NCBI GenBank assembly: GCA_947396885.1
Contig: OX377204.1
Coordinates: 55,849,139-55,913,138 of the forward strand
DNA length: 64,000 bases
DNA from: Heligmosomoides polygyrus polygyrus
Taxonomy: Eukaryota > Nematoda > Chromadorea > Rhabditida > Heligmosomidae
Direction of reading: 5' to 3'
The notes beneath the pieces are model-generated. The model made no database searches, was not told where the DNA came from, and saw only the letters and a program-made list of their open reading frames with translations. Each line of letters starts with the position of its first letter. Position 1 is the first letter of the stretch. This document shows, piece by piece, positions 11,901 to 23,249 of the stretch. Position numbers and translations under genes: made by a program.

Positions 11901-14900
11901 GGTAAAATGGGAAAGCTCGGAGCAGGAAGGACTGTCTCACTTGAAGAGATCGATTGCTTACGCAAATGCAACCTGCTTGAAAAAAGTTACAAACAAGATG
12001 CCCGCTGAAGACGATAACCCTTTGCAACTCAATCACAACCCAGCGCAACTCAGGCTATTGATTGTCTCAAAAGACTGAAAGAGCATATGCTAACTCAAAA
12101 CTTACAAAAGGATATACATAATAACGTCGACTTTTATCCTTCAGGGAACAACATGTACACCGCTCTATTGTCACCGCACGCACCCCTACCATGGACATGA
12201 GGTTCGCAAAAATGCAGAAGACACTGCTCCCATGGGATATGGACCCCTGACCTACGCTCACGAGTCGACTACTACCTGTAAACATGGCCGACCTGACGAC
12301 AGGGCTCCGAGAAAACAATGAACTAAAGAGTGATGTGGTCCCATTTATTCTCCATGCTTTACCGATGCGCTTCCGAGGTGCATGGATCGCAACTCTGCTC
12401 AAGATACCTGCATTTCATTGCTTCTGAGAGGGAAGCGATTCTACCCATATATATGGTCGCACGGACTTTAGCTCCACCGCAGTCACCTTGACTGGGCGTG
12501 ACTCCCTAGAAATCCTACCCACGCTGACGAGTTGTCATGGGTTGGCGTTCTTCATGCTTCTTAGCCAAGTCTGGTGAAGTAACGCGACCCTCAAACAATC
12601 GACAAAACGTGCATGCATGTGTTACTCAGCATATGCGAGCCGGTGGTGTCTTTGAGCTTAACAATGGCAGTTGTCGGAATTGGAAGCCGATCACTGTATT
12701 TTGTCTCACACTGAAGGAATATGAACAGAGATCATGCAACGAGCGTTGGAATGCATACTAAGACAGACGGCATGTCTCCGAAGTGAAACTAGCAACCAAC
12801 TTCATGCTGCAGAAGTCGTGCGACGAGCGTCTGGATTCATAAGAGAAGACGCAGGCGTCATCCACAATTCCTACACATAATAATGTGGGAGCGCTTCTGT
12901 GTGCACGCATAACGTTCGCTGATATAGGAGAGAGTTACTAGTGAGCGAATCAGCGAATAGGTTTGTTACCGAACACTAAATAACAGTATTTGTGAGACCA
13001 ATATCGAATGATTTTATCCATCTTTTTGCAGAATAGAGTACTTCAGACTGGGAATCGCACGATCCAGCATAATAATTGAGGGGGTGCATGTGTGTATATG
13101 TACAGCGATACAAGAACATCGGGGAAAGCATGGGACATGAATGCGAGGAGATGAACAAGCATCACACCATAGGAAACCTTTTGAAGACCCACTCTATCAT
13201 ATCTCACTATACAGTTCTATGTTACATTCCACGCCATTTTTACTGCGATGAGGGTAAAAAGAAGAAAGAACAAAGGAAGAGCTGCTGCGGCCAATATTTT
13301 GCAGTATCCGGATTTGGGTCAACCAGAACCAGAACCAGACGTTTGGTGACCGGTAGAAGGACCGGTGCCACCATATATTGCATGTTTTAGGGCAGGCCAT
13401 AGCAGCCGAGTTGAATCGGAGAGGAGCTATTGTGTACATGCTTATTCGTAATCAGCAAAGAGGGCTGGAGTCGATCAAGCGACTTGAAGAGGTCAGTGAG
13501 GCCTCGCTGTGCACAAACTTCTCGCTAATTGATGTCGCAGGCAGGATGCGATCCAAAGAGGCTTATTATTCGCTTGGTGGACCTGGCCCAATTTAGCACA
13601 TTGAGAAGGTTCGCCGACGACTTTGTGAAAGGTTGTGGCAGCTTTGCGTTGATTGCTTGATTCCTTAGCAATGTTTTCGGCTTCTCTTCAGAAGTGCCCC
13701 GTCTCGATATTCTCATATGCAACGCTGGCGTCTTACGAGTTCCCACATTCACCAAAACAGTGGATGGCTACGAGAAAACTTGGCAGTGCAATTACTTAGG
13801 TAGGTGATGTGTGATTAATTGGTTGATATAAATAATGCTCCAATATTTTAATTCCTACGTTGTTGGTTTTTAATTCTTTTAAGCACGCAGTGTGCGCATT
13901 TCTTCTTTAAAATTTAAAATTTTTCTACTTCGTTACAGGTAGCAAACATGAAGAGGTTCTCTAGCACAGAAAAGTGCGAAACTGTGATTTTGAAGTTTTA
14001 TGACCGAAAGTGATCTCTGAAACCTGAACAGCAATTGAGAGAAAAATTGGGACGCCTTGCTTAGAATTCAATACATATAACGTAAATAACGAGCAGTCTA
14101 AACAGTTATAAAGAAATAATTTGCGAAAAGCTAGAACCACTGGGAGCCGTCAAGCATGCTCGACTATTCCACCGAAGCGGAATACTTCACAGCAAATGAA
14201 ATCTGAACAGGCAAGCGTCATATATAGGTACAATGAGGTTATCCACTGAGATTGCCCTTTTTAAAGCTATCCATAATTTTGTTAATTTGTTTGCTCTCGA
14301 GAACTTTCGATTTGTGCCCCTTTGTTCAAGCAATTTAAGATGCCTGTTTCTGTTTTATTACTTAACCACTGTTTTCCCCAGTTGATATTTCGCAAAGCGC
14401 TTGAATCTGTTCAGGCGCCAGATTCATCAACCGCTGAAAATACCGTCAAACCCCTGATATGACATTCATCCAGTGCCAGGTTTTGGCGGTATTCTGGCCC
14501 ATCTTTGTTTACAGAATCTTTTGCAGTGTTCTCGGTTAGCTGTTTACATAACGCATGGCAATTCCAACGTTTTATTAAATACAAAAGATATGCAAGCAAG
14601 ATGGTAAGGCGGGAAACCTACGAAAAACGCGATTGTCACAAACAGAATCACTCGTTTATCTTGCACGTATGATGACTACAAACTTTCGACGCAAATGGAA
14701 TGGGATTGCAAGTATCGCAAGTACTGACTGGCGTAGACACAGCCACTCATTTTTTGTTTCAAAAATTGACACTATCTGAAGTGAGGTGAACGCGCGAGCA
14801 GAGTACAGTTACGCATTGCGGGTGTTAGAATAAGGAGAAGCGAACGTGGCACATCAATTGAAAGGACTCTTTATATACGCTGGGCTGTAATTCATACTTC

Positions 14901-17900
14901 TTGGTACTTGATGATACTTGATACTTTATCGGCAAGGAGACATAGAACAACCATTGAGAAAAAAGCCAGATTGGACAGAAATCTGAACCGACAGGTAAGA
15001 AGAGGCATATATTGCACAACAAAATGGCATTAAAGTAAAAGAAACTACTAAAATACAAACTAATATACTAGTACCAGCCCAGCATCAGGCCAGGTCTATA
15101 CGAAGCACTAAATAATGAAACATCATCGGCAAATAATGGAAGAATATGGGGAGAGGCCGAATTCGGGAGTATCCAAATCGACACATTAGAAGGCGCAACT
15201 AGTTACACTCAAGCAGTACTAATATGAGCACTAACATTTAATTTCGGACTTATGCAGAAACAAGAAGGCGCTCGTGCAACCGCATGCAACCGCTAGACAG
15301 CAAGACAGCCAGAGCAATATGTCGGAGGGCTGCGATGCACACTTCAAGGGATGGACATTTGACCAGAAGCCTTGAGCGTTAAGCAGCACCGTCATTCACC
15401 AACACATCTTGACATCCCTCGGATGGAGAAAGCTCATTTATTTTCACGGAGAAACTACACATCGCTCTCCAGTCTCTCGATTCCTTTACAAACTAATTAT
15501 CGCTTAACTCTCATGGTCCGCCGAAAAGCGCAAATACCTTCTGTACTAAGTTCCAACTTTCTTGTAATAATGGAAATAATGGAGTATCTTCTGTTCACAT
15601 TTATATGTATATATACAGATGTCCCAAAAAATGTAACACTGTTCGAAAGGTGACAACTTTGCTCATAATAAAGATACTAAAGAAGTAAAGCGCTTATGTG
15701 AAAGTCTAAGAAAATAGAAGTTTTACGACATATGAGCGGTATGGATTGCGCCATGCACTTATCTGAATTCTTGCATTGTTCACTGAATTGATTGTTTTAC
15801 ATGAATACTTGTTGTAATTTCTCGTTAAATGGGCCGTATTGATTATTTTGTGCTTCTTTTAGCCATTTCACGACACGCCCGATTTTCGGCCGACCGCCGC
15901 GCATTGTTTCCGCGCGCTGATTATTTGAATTATTTCATTTGTATTTAAATAAATTGTCATTTGTTTTATTTGTATTTAAATTTAATTAAATTTTCATTTG
16001 TATTTGCTAAATATGAAAAACAGTAACGAATGAGGTTTTCCAAGGACCATATTGACCGAAGGTATTAGTGGACTCATTGGTTGATATTGTACTATTAAAC
16101 GCTTGATAATTTTACGCGAACTGTTTTTATGATGGTATCCGATAACATCTTCGGACATTGCCTCACTCGGCAAAAGAAGTGTCCGACGGCATCATCGGAC
16201 AATGTCGTGAAAGCGATAAGGTTTCAAACCTAAAAACACATTATGTCTTGCAAAAAGTGCGGGTTTTATTTGAAATGTTCTAACATTGCTGCTAATGAAG
16301 CTTTTGGAGCTGTCCGAGACTCATATGAAAGCAAAGGATGGCAAAAATTCCATGACGTTTTGATGGTCAAAATCGCTCCATGCACTCGTCTGAAACTTTA
16401 CATATTAGACTCGATTGAGTGTGCTTGGGCTGAATGCGTGTTACAGTCTTGTTACTACTTGACCACATTAACCTGCACTGTACTTCTTTTAACTCTTAGA
16501 ACTTTGCAATCGCGTGAAAGACAAGGACATGTGAGTTTATTGATTGCACAATTCATCGATCTGGCTATTGCTTTAATAACGCTCTCTACATATCTGAGCC
16601 TATAAAAAGAGTCAGGCCCGGCTCTGGGTTTTCCTTCGAGAAGTAGAAGTTTATCCTGAAGTGCTAACAGAACTTCGGAAGCATCGCCGAAGTGCAGACG
16701 CGATTCAGCGACTACTCCCAAGCACCATCAACTCGCGTCACTCACGCACAATCAGTCGAGTCTGAAATGCATGGTTTCGAGCGGGAGCATGTCACAATCT
16801 TGACCGTTTGCATGCCACAGAAACCTCGTTACCCTAGCAATAGCAGCAATGTTAGAATCTTTCAAATAGAACCTGCATTCTTTTAGAACACCCTGCACTT
16901 CTTGCAAGACATAGTGTGTTTTTAAGATTGAACCTTTAAAAGAAGCCCGAGTTAATCAGTACGGCCCATTAAGGAGAAATTACAACAAGTATTCAAGTAA
17001 AACACAATCAATCGAGTGCAAAATGCAAAAGTTCAGACAAGTGCATGGCGTAATCATACCGCTCATATGCCATAAATTTTCTATTTTCTTGCGCTTTCAT
17101 ATGAGCCCTTAACTTCTTCTGTACCTTTACTGTGAGCAAATTTCTTCTTCTTCAGCATTTGTCCCGCTTCGTAGCGGGTCCGCTCTTACTGTGACCAAAG
17201 TTATCACCTTTCAGTCAGTGCTTACATTTTTTGGGACACTCTTTATATACATATTGCCTCTATAAATATTCACTTCTTTCACGCACATATTTTCATGTTG
17301 TGATTTCAACAGGCGAATGATGCGTCTCACTCTACAAGGTTGTATAGACGCTTGGGGTCGCTAACTTTAGAAGCTCGAGGAAGTACTGTTGTTGCCTAGG
17401 CACGGCTAAATTCTACTTGAAACAGGCAGAGGAAGACCTGGGGCCGGATTCATGAACGTCTTAAAGAGATTTAACGAAGAAGTCGCAGCCGAAATTACTG
17501 AGAAAAAAAAAACGCGAATTAATGCGGTTTATCAATAGGCGATATGGTGAAATGTTGGACTCAAACTACAGGTCACTTTCTGCTCACGGAGCTTCTACTA
17601 CCTCTTATATCCAAGTCAACGGACGGTCGAATCATCAACGTCTCATCTGTTCTGTACGAGTATGGCGACACCATTAGGTACTTAATAAGGCGTATAACTG
17701 CCGCAGTCTGTATTGCCAGAACTCCACAGGAGTCATTCTAATTTAGCTTGGGCGTTGTAAATGATCCTCAGAACTACGGTGGAATGACAGCATACAGTCG
17801 CAGCAAAATGGCGCAGGTGTGTGTAATTCTGTAGCTTTGTACGATCTACTTTAGCCTGTAGAATTTAACTGGTCCTTTGTGCAGGTGATGTATACTCGAC

Positions 17901-18395
17901 ACCTAGCGAGATTCGTGCAGAAACGGAATTTACCGATCACGGTGACAGTTTGCCATCCTGGAAACGTGGATACTAATATTCTTAAGGAATCCGGATATCA
18001 GTGGGTACGCGTCGTTTTCAGGTAAGGGAATTCGCAGCCATATATGTAAGGACTAGGGTACGTGAATTTTCTATGGGTATGATGTATAGAATCCTAGGCC
18101 TATCATGTGGTTCGTGCTGATGACGGACGACGATGGAGCACAAATGCCTCTCTACCTAGCAGTCAGCAAGAAGCTGCCGAAGAACAGCAATGGGCAGTAT
18201 TTTAGGTGTGCATAGTGTTTACAATCCTCAATTCTTTTTCTTTGTTAACATCATATTGGCTTGGTTAACGACTTGTTTTAGTTCAAAGCTCACTTCAGGA
18301 ACTTCGCCATTCACCCCGTTCCGGATAAGTGTCAAAAAGAAGAGTCCTGCAAGCTGCTGTACGAGGAATCAAAGAGAGCTGTAGGAATGCGATGA
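8911..18395 (+). CDS. short-chain dehydrogenase/reductase (SDR), nine visible exons, N-terminus missing
   Basis: The spliced frame encodes a classical SDR of about 300 residues, an NAD(P)H-dependent oxidoreductase. Substrate is unknown; retinol-dehydrogenase or DHRSX-like is my best guess. Exons: 8911-8996, 13391-13491, 13541-13631, 13692-13799, 17572-17677, 17747-17816, 17885-18021, 18098-18205, 18299-18395. All junctions are GT-AG and all phases agree. Motifs in order are TGANSGIG (cofactor glycine motif, split across exons 1 and 2), CNAGV, INVSS (catalytic Ser), AYSRSK (catalytic YxxxK) and CHPGNVDTN. The last exon ends with ESKRAVGMR and TGA. The final acceptor is taken at 18298 (CTTCAG), because TTTTAG at 18281 would break the frame. 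The first visible exon begins mid-codon after TTGTTTAG, so an upstream exon, probably a membrane anchor, exists but was not found. Introns 1 and 4 are 4.4 and 3.8 kb and full of transposons; the others are 49-93 nt. Confidence 0.9.
9140..9990. other. SDR intron 1, A/T-rich part
   Basis: Intronic sequence with TATTTATTTATTTATATG at about 9690. No gene or repeat was recognised. Confidence 0.5.
9998..10097. mobile_element. 100 bp full-length palindromic MITE (TA TSD), copy 1
   Basis: TA at 9996-9997 and 10098-10099 flank a 100 bp sequence that is its own reverse complement apart from one or two bases and a tiny centre. It starts CAGTACCGCGCATGTCTTTT and ends with the inverse. Copy 2 at 40723-40822 is almost identical and the same length. 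The terminal CAGTACCG is shared with the 8.2 kb element at 25248, so it is probably a deletion derivative of that family. It lies in SDR intron 1. Confidence 0.9.
10201..11716. mobile_element. foldback/MULE-like element with 9 bp TSD, copy 1
   Basis: The perfect 9 bp duplication GAACACCGG (10192-10200 and 11717-11725) brackets the element. It begins GATTACGAGAGAAAATGCCC and ends CATTTTCTCCGTAGACC. Both ends carry arrays of a ~22 bp unit (GGGGAGAAAATGCCCGCRAC type) in inverse orientation: about 4 units at 10207-10325 and about 9 at 11510-11710. The middle matches copy 2 at 58587-60020 through most of its length. Tandem repeats in the TIRs plus a 9 bp TSD are typical of Drosophila FB and Mutator-like elements. 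No transposase was found. Confidence 0.85.
11730..13390. other. SDR intron 1, remaining part
   Basis: Intronic sequence. A frame of 111 codons on the minus strand (12067-12402) and one of 104 codons on the plus strand (13076-13390) match no family I know and are probably chance. Confidence 0.45.
13800..15610. other. SDR intron 4, first part
   Basis: A/T-rich intronic sequence between exons 4 and 5. No feature was recognised before the TIR element at 15616. Confidence 0.5.
15616..17243. mobile_element. mariner-like TIR element without transposase
   Basis: The left end TA-CAGATGTCCCAAAAAATGTA and the right end, reverse-complemented (AAAGAGTGTCCCAAAAAATG), start inverted repeats of about 230 bp. 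The arms (15616-15850 and about 16955-17243) share ATGAGCGGTAT, GCGCCATGCACTT, GAATACTTGTTGTAATTTCT and GGGCCGTAYTGATTA. The right arm has about 55 extra bp near 17150-17190. A TA duplication is likely but the right terminus is worn. A 120-codon frame at 16243-16605 is not recognisable as a transposase. It lies in SDR intron 4. Confidence 0.7.
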
Positions 18396-18462
18396 ACCGA
18401 GGAGCACTTGTAGCGAAATGCGTTAAAGATCTCTGATAACGGTTTCGTACCGTGGTTATTCG

Positions 18463-18468
18463 AATAAA
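18463..18468 (+). promoter_or_regulatory. polyadenylation signal of the SDR gene
   Basis: AATAAA lies 67 nt after the SDR stop codon, the usual place for a nematode 3' end signal. Confidence 0.6.
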
Positions 18469-18579
18469 TTCGTCTTGTCGTAATATTTATGACGTGGTCT
18501 GCATTAGCGGAAACGATTTGAAATGCAGTAAAAAACCGGCTAATCCATGATACACCCCAACGCCAGGATCCCATCAGCG

Positions 18580-19180
18580 TGAGAGATCGCTGCGAAGAAG
18601 CTTAGCTTTTTACCGTGTAATATTCATGACTTAAAATTCCATGAAGCACAATTTCACTCTCGCGTGTTCTTTCCTAGAAGATAGAAAATTTTTTCGCGAG
18701 AAGAACATCTCCAGTGGCGATCGATGATATCGGAGAACGCAATGGCTCCACGTAACCTACCATATTTCAGAGCTTGTTCGACGTTTCTGAAAAATTCACA
18801 GAGCTTTTAAAACTATGAGAAGTGTGATCGGAGCGTCTGTTCATACAGAGGGCCGTTTAAGAAAACCAGGCTTATTACCGTGTGTCAAACTGTGGCTTAA
18901 AATTTTATAGAGTACAACTTCACTTTCTGATGCTGCTTCTGCAGAAGAGAGAAAATTAGTTCCGTGACAAGTCCATCCTCCAGTTGCCATTCCGTCATCG
19001 CTTCGAAGAGCGCTTTCAAAATCTTTTAGGAAAAGCACTTAATTTTCCTTAGTAATTGATACTTCAAATTTTATAGACTGCAATTTAGGATGTAGATGTC
19101 GCTCTCCCTGTCTTGTCCCTGAGATGTTCGGAAAACCTGAAAAGTTGAACTCGTTGTGACTAATTCGACAAGTGCTCTCA
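18580..19180. repeat. degenerate tandem repeat, period about 200-260 bp
   Basis: Related blocks recur three times: TTACCGTGTAATATTCATGA, then ACTTAAAATTCCATGAAGCA at about 18611; TTACCGTGTGTCAAACTGTG with TTAAAATTTTATAGAGTACA at about 18875; and CAAATTTTATAGACTGCAAT at about 19065. Each is followed by a weakly similar TCTCTCT/AGAAGA segment. It lies just downstream of the SDR gene. Confidence 0.45.
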
Positions 19181-19199
19181 AAAGTGCTTCTTTTTCAAC

Positions 19200-19650
19200 T
19201 ATCAACAAATTATTATTATCAAAAGATTACATACACAAAGCCTTTATCAGCGTTTTTTTTCTAACAAATTATTAAGTTAAACAGTTACTCAGTAGTACTC
19301 TTTCTTGAAATAATCTGGCACAGTCGGTGCTACACTTGGAAAGAAGGACCTATTAAAGGGTACAAAAATCGCATAAAATTTTTTAAAAATTTAATGCGGA
19401 TAGGAAATAAAGCGGTGGTCTACACAAGGGGGGGGGGGTAGTACCAGATCCACTCTGGGAGGGGGGTCGTAGAGGCTCGGCAAAAATCGAGGCCCACGCC
19501 TGACCCTGCCCAAGACCCTTCTCTTCACCCAGGGATTATGCCATCAACGATGAAGAACTGGTCATTCCTTGCCAGGGAGAAGAATGTTCCTCACTTGTTT
19601 TGTAAGATGCTGCCTGTGTTTTACTTGTTTCGCGGTTTTGTACCATAGCT
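19200..19650. other. unassigned stretch with a G-run
   Basis: Contains a run of G at about 19427-19438 and a related GGGAGGGGGGTCGTAG block. No gene was seen. Confidence 0.4.
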
Positions 19651-19662
19651 GTTGACTAAAGG

Positions 19663-20170
19663 AGAAGATCAGTAAGAGCGTTTATTACAGAAAAATGATG
19701 TGGTGCGACTAGGTGGTTGACAAGAAAGGTTCTCAACTCAAGATGAGCTTTTGCGATGTTATTTTGACAAAGGGCCGTGTGATAAAGGGCTGTGTGAGCG
19801 GAATTCAGAACTACAGTTAGTTTTTCGTGCCTGCTTTTTAAAGACCAGAAAAAGAGGTGTGAAAACGTGCGCGCGTCACTCATCATCCTCTATGACACCC
19901 CACGACATGTGCCTCGATGGCGCAGTTATTAGGAGTGCGCCTCAAAAGAGCACAGCGGTGTGCTTTTGAGTTCCAGTCAGCGTGCTGCCAATATGTTTGC
20001 ACATATTACTTTGTTGCTATTACACTTTCTTTTGATCACAGGAGTAAATTTTAGACCATCAATGCTTGCAACAAACCAAGGCTGTCTATTTGCGCCTTTA
20101 TATGTGCTAGTTTTTAAGCGATGCGTATCTGCACCACATCATTTCTCTGCAATAAAGGATCTTGCTGTGG
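19663..20170. repeat. short terminal inverted repeat pair
   Basis: TTTATTACAGAAAAATGATGT followed by GGTGCGAC (left) and its near inverse at 20135-20165 (CACCACATCATTTCTCTGCA) enclose about 450 bp. Only about 35 bp match, so a small decayed element is possible but not certain. Confidence 0.35.
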
Positions 20171-20179
20171 ATATTGATT

Positions 20180-20300
20180 AGCCACACGAGATTAGGAAAT
20201 CCGTTTATTGGCCGACGTTTCGGCAAAATCGCCTTCTTCAAGGGCCTAAATGAGACAGAACATTCACAAAGATGAACGACAAAATCCCTGGACAAATCCT
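20180..20300 (-). mobile_element. Penelope-like terminal fragment
   Basis: On the minus strand it reads GAAGAAGGCGATTTTGCCGA then AACGTCGGCCAATAAACGG. The same AAGGC-loop-GCC-GAAACG block occurs at 52262 and 55974-56397. I associate it with Penelope-like element termini. The hammerhead core is degraded here (C3 changed to U). Confidence 0.35.
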
Positions 20301-21104
20301 TACATAAAGTTGATGAAGTACTACTCAGCAAACCAAAGAGATCAAGTGCAAAGAACCGACCTTAGGTAGATCCACAGAAGTGGATGGTTGTTAGACCACA
20401 AGCTAGGCAGTCGGTATTTTAGGTCGTACCTGTGTTTTGGAGGTATTAGTTTATATAGGGCAGTGACTGCCTTCGCACTGACCTAGGTCAACCGTGGCTC
20501 AGGCCTAGATCAGCCCACAGAGTCCAAAAACGGAGAAAGTTCGCTGGTGATATTAACAATGACAATAGCTTGTAGTTTTAACTCTCGCATCATTTGTTGC
20601 CTTGCCTATTATTAATTTCTTAATAGTGATTATTTAATATATTCTATCTTGTGCTTATATTCATTTAAACAACCATAAAAAGTAATTTCTGCGTTTGCGT
20701 ACGCTAACGGTCTTTATTTTGTTAATTTGCACTCTTCTTCAGTACGTTCTCCAATAAAACATATGCCCCGCCACTGAAGGATTGCTTTATCACACGCTGC
20801 GACGCAAATTCAAAATTTCTTATTTTCCTGCTACCTACTAGTTTTTACTAGTTATCTTCCTTTTCCTGTTGTCTCGGTTCCTTTTCTCTATCAGCTCTCC
20901 TTTATATTTGCTTGTTTCATTATCATGCAGTGATTTCGCTCTAATGTCGCGTTTCCTTCCCCGATTTATACATTCGTATGATTCGACATTTAACAGGACA
21001 GGAGTTGGCGGACCGAGAACGACGATCGGACAACGGATTCAGGTGTGTTAGTTTGTCAATACATTCTTAAGAGCTTCCCTGCTTACTGAGGAGTTCCGGG
21101 GAAC

Positions 21105-21560
21105 ATGTTTCCAATGGAAACATTCTCGTACTTTACAACAGGAAAAGATCACCAAGAAGATACCGTCGAAAACCCAACAACTGCATACATCAACGAAAAT
21201 GAACACACTAGGTTCCTACCAAGAACCCATAAAAGGCCAACAGACGTACATTGCTTTTCAGTAACCGAGCGGACGCTCTCATCTTAGCAGGACAGGCTCA
21301 GACTTCAATCCAGACACGAAATAACTGGAGCCAGTTCACGTCATACTAGGCACGGGAGCTGATCCATCATTCTTTTACAACGAACTGGCCTGTAAATTAC
21401 AGCTTCAAGACGTCGACTTCTGACAACAATCACTAAGCACTTTAGATTCATCAATGCCAGTGATGAAAACACGTGTTGTCACCGTACTACATGTGTGGGA
21501 ATGTCCCACTCTTTGACCGTCACAAGGATCGCCATTGACACAGACTCAACACAACGTAGC
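21105..21560 (+). pseudogene. retropepsin-like relic (BEL/Pao or other LTR retrotransposon)
   Basis: At about 21331-21420 the frame reads VHVILGTGADPSFFYNELAC then KLQLQDVDF and a stop. The retropepsin signature normally reads DTGAxxSF; here the catalytic Asp is Gly. A preceding open frame (21105-21287) could be gag or linker sequence. No reverse transcriptase or LTR was found nearby, so it is an isolated, inactive relic. Confidence 0.45.
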
Positions 21561-21761
21561 AACTTCAGTCTCGAATACAAACGCTACGTTTGTGACAACG
21601 ATCACGAGTAGTATGTAGTATAGGAAGGACTTGAAAATGGTATGCATCATACTTGAATACAACAAAGTCCTCATTTGAGAAGAACGAGAAAGAGAAGACA
21701 TAGAAGCAATCATCATCATTACCATATATAATCGAGAGAGGCATGAGTCATTGTCCGACGA

Positions 21762-21858
21762 CATGTTTGCACTCTTATGTGAAGCCAATGTACACTCTTA
21801 TGTCAAGCCAGCATGCACTCTTAAGTGAAGCCAACATGCACTCTTATGTGAAGCCGGC
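21762..21858. repeat. tandem repeat, about 26 bp unit, four copies
   Basis: TGCACTCTTATGTGAAGCCA and close variants repeat at 21769, 21792, 21817 and 21838, followed by the GCCGC-rich tract. Confidence 0.75.
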
Positions 21859-21891
21859 CGCGCACACTGCGATGAAGCCCGCCGCGTCCGT

Positions 21892-22104
21892 TAGGCGCCT
21901 TTTATACTTGCGCCGCCCCGCGGCGCGGCATGGCTATCGATTTTTCGCGCCGCGAGGTGGCGCCGCATCGCATTCATACTCCGCCGCCGCGAAACACCAC
22001 TGCAATCGCGCAGCGGCGCGTCAAAATCGGGGCGCGGCGCGACTGGCCGCGCCGCTCCCCAAATTGACGCGCCGCACCGCGGCGGGAGTATAAAAGGCGC
22101 CTTA
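21892..22104. mobile_element. 213 bp GC-rich MITE with 3 bp TSD (PIF/Harbinger-like)
   Basis: TIRs TAGGCGCCTTTTATACT and, inverted, TAAGGCGCCTTTTATACT bound a GC-rich centre, with CGT at 21889-21891 and 22105-22107 as a 3 bp duplication. It lies inside a GCCGCGTCC-type simple repeat. Another end of the same family occurs at 53780 (GTAAGGCGCGTTTTATACTC). Confidence 0.7.
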
Positions 22105-22109
22105 CGTCC

Positions 22110-22270
22110 ACTGCGTCTGCCGCATCCGCTGCGTTCGCTGCGTCGGCTGCGCTGAAGCTTGCCATGTCCGCCGCGCTCAAGCCAGCCGCGCTCGCCGCGT
22201 CCGCCGCGATAAGTCCGCCGCGTCTGCCGCGCTAAGTCCGCCGCGTCCGCTGCGCCCACCGCCTCCGAGG
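22110..22270. repeat. TCCGCCGCG-type simple repeat
   Basis: Imperfect repeats of TCYGCYGCG run through this GC-rich stretch and also to the left of the MITE at 21870-21890. The long open frame on the minus strand here follows from the GC bias. Confidence 0.7.
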
Positions 22271-22541
22271 ATGAACTGCTGACGGCGCATGAACTGTCGA
22301 CGGTGGCATGTTGATCCCATCTAAGGTGTTTATGAACAGACTGCCAAAGGGATGCAAAGCAGGAACATTGTGCGTTTGCTCTCGGTACGGGTTCACTCAC
22401 CTTCACCCTCCATTTTCACTTCATTTTTGCATCCGTCCCTTACTCCATTTTCGTCTGCATTTCTGTGTTTTCACACTGCCGCTGACCTTTTCCTCACCCA
22501 TTTTCATTTCTATTTCAATCTATGCACATGCTATGGACTAC

Positions 22542-23240
22542 GTTCCTAGCGTGACCCGCCACATCCGAAGCCGGCGAGCCTGGCGTGGCGTACGTCTAGC
22601 GTACGGCGACGGCGAAGCCGGCGACGGACGCTAGCTGAGGAAGCATCCCAAACTATGTTTGGGCTACGTTCCTAACGTGGCCCGCCATACCCGAAGCCGG
22701 CGAAGCCGCCAAGCCTGGCTTGGCTCGCACGTCCAGCGTACGGCGCCGGCGAAGCCGGCGATGGACACTGGCGAGCTACATTCCTAGCGTGGCCCGCCAT
22801 ACCCGAAGCCGGCAGGCCTGGCATGGCCCGCACGTCCAGCGTACGGCGCCGGCGAAGCCAGCGATGAACACTGGCGGGCTATGTTCCTAGCGTGGCCCGC
22901 CATACCCGAAGCCGGCAAGCCTGGCATGGAACGCACGTCCAGCGTACGGCGCCGGCGATGCCGGAGAGAGACGCTGGCTGAAGAATCATCCATAGCTATC
23001 TTGGACTACGTTCCTAGCGTGGCCCGCCATACCCGAAGCCGGCAAGTCTGGCGTGGCCCGCACGTCGAGCGTACGGCGACGGTGAAGCCGGCGAGGTACT
23101 TCGCGGCCCGCCACGCCCGCCGTCCGCGGATCGCCGCCGACAGACGACGAGAGGGGTGTTCAGGCTCAAGCGTGGGGTGCGAGAATCGCAGGGGGGGGGG
23201 GTCGTACTTTGGCTCAAGGTGAGGGGGGTCGTACTTCGAC
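22542..23240. repeat. GC-rich satellite, about 113 bp unit, five copies
   Basis: Units begin at TACGTTCCTAGCGTG-like points at 22542, 22657, 22770, 22880 and 23006. Each carries GGCCCGCCATACCCGAAGCC, GCACGTCCAGCGTACGGC and CGGCGAAGCCGGCGATG. G-runs follow at about 23186 and 23222. A related inverted piece lies at 53615-53780. Open frames across it are by-products of composition. Confidence 0.8.
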
Positions 23241-23249
23241 ATAGATCCG

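Noticed and set aside
16243..16605. A 120-codon gene inside SDR intron 4
   Set aside because: It lies wholly in a TIR element, shows no known domain, and no second copy or codon evidence supports it.
16120..16720. Solo LTR with TATAAAAAGAG promoter
   Set aside because: A TATA-like site and TGTCCGACGG/CATCGGACA blocks are present, but no LTR boundaries or TSD could be found.
18206..18298. Frameshift in the last SDR exon
   Set aside because: Using the TTTTAG acceptor at 18281 breaks the frame, but the CTTCAG acceptor at 18298 restores it, so no mutation is needed.
21891..22406. 171-codon gene on the minus strand
   Set aside because: It spans a MITE and a GC-rich simple repeat; the open frame follows from composition.
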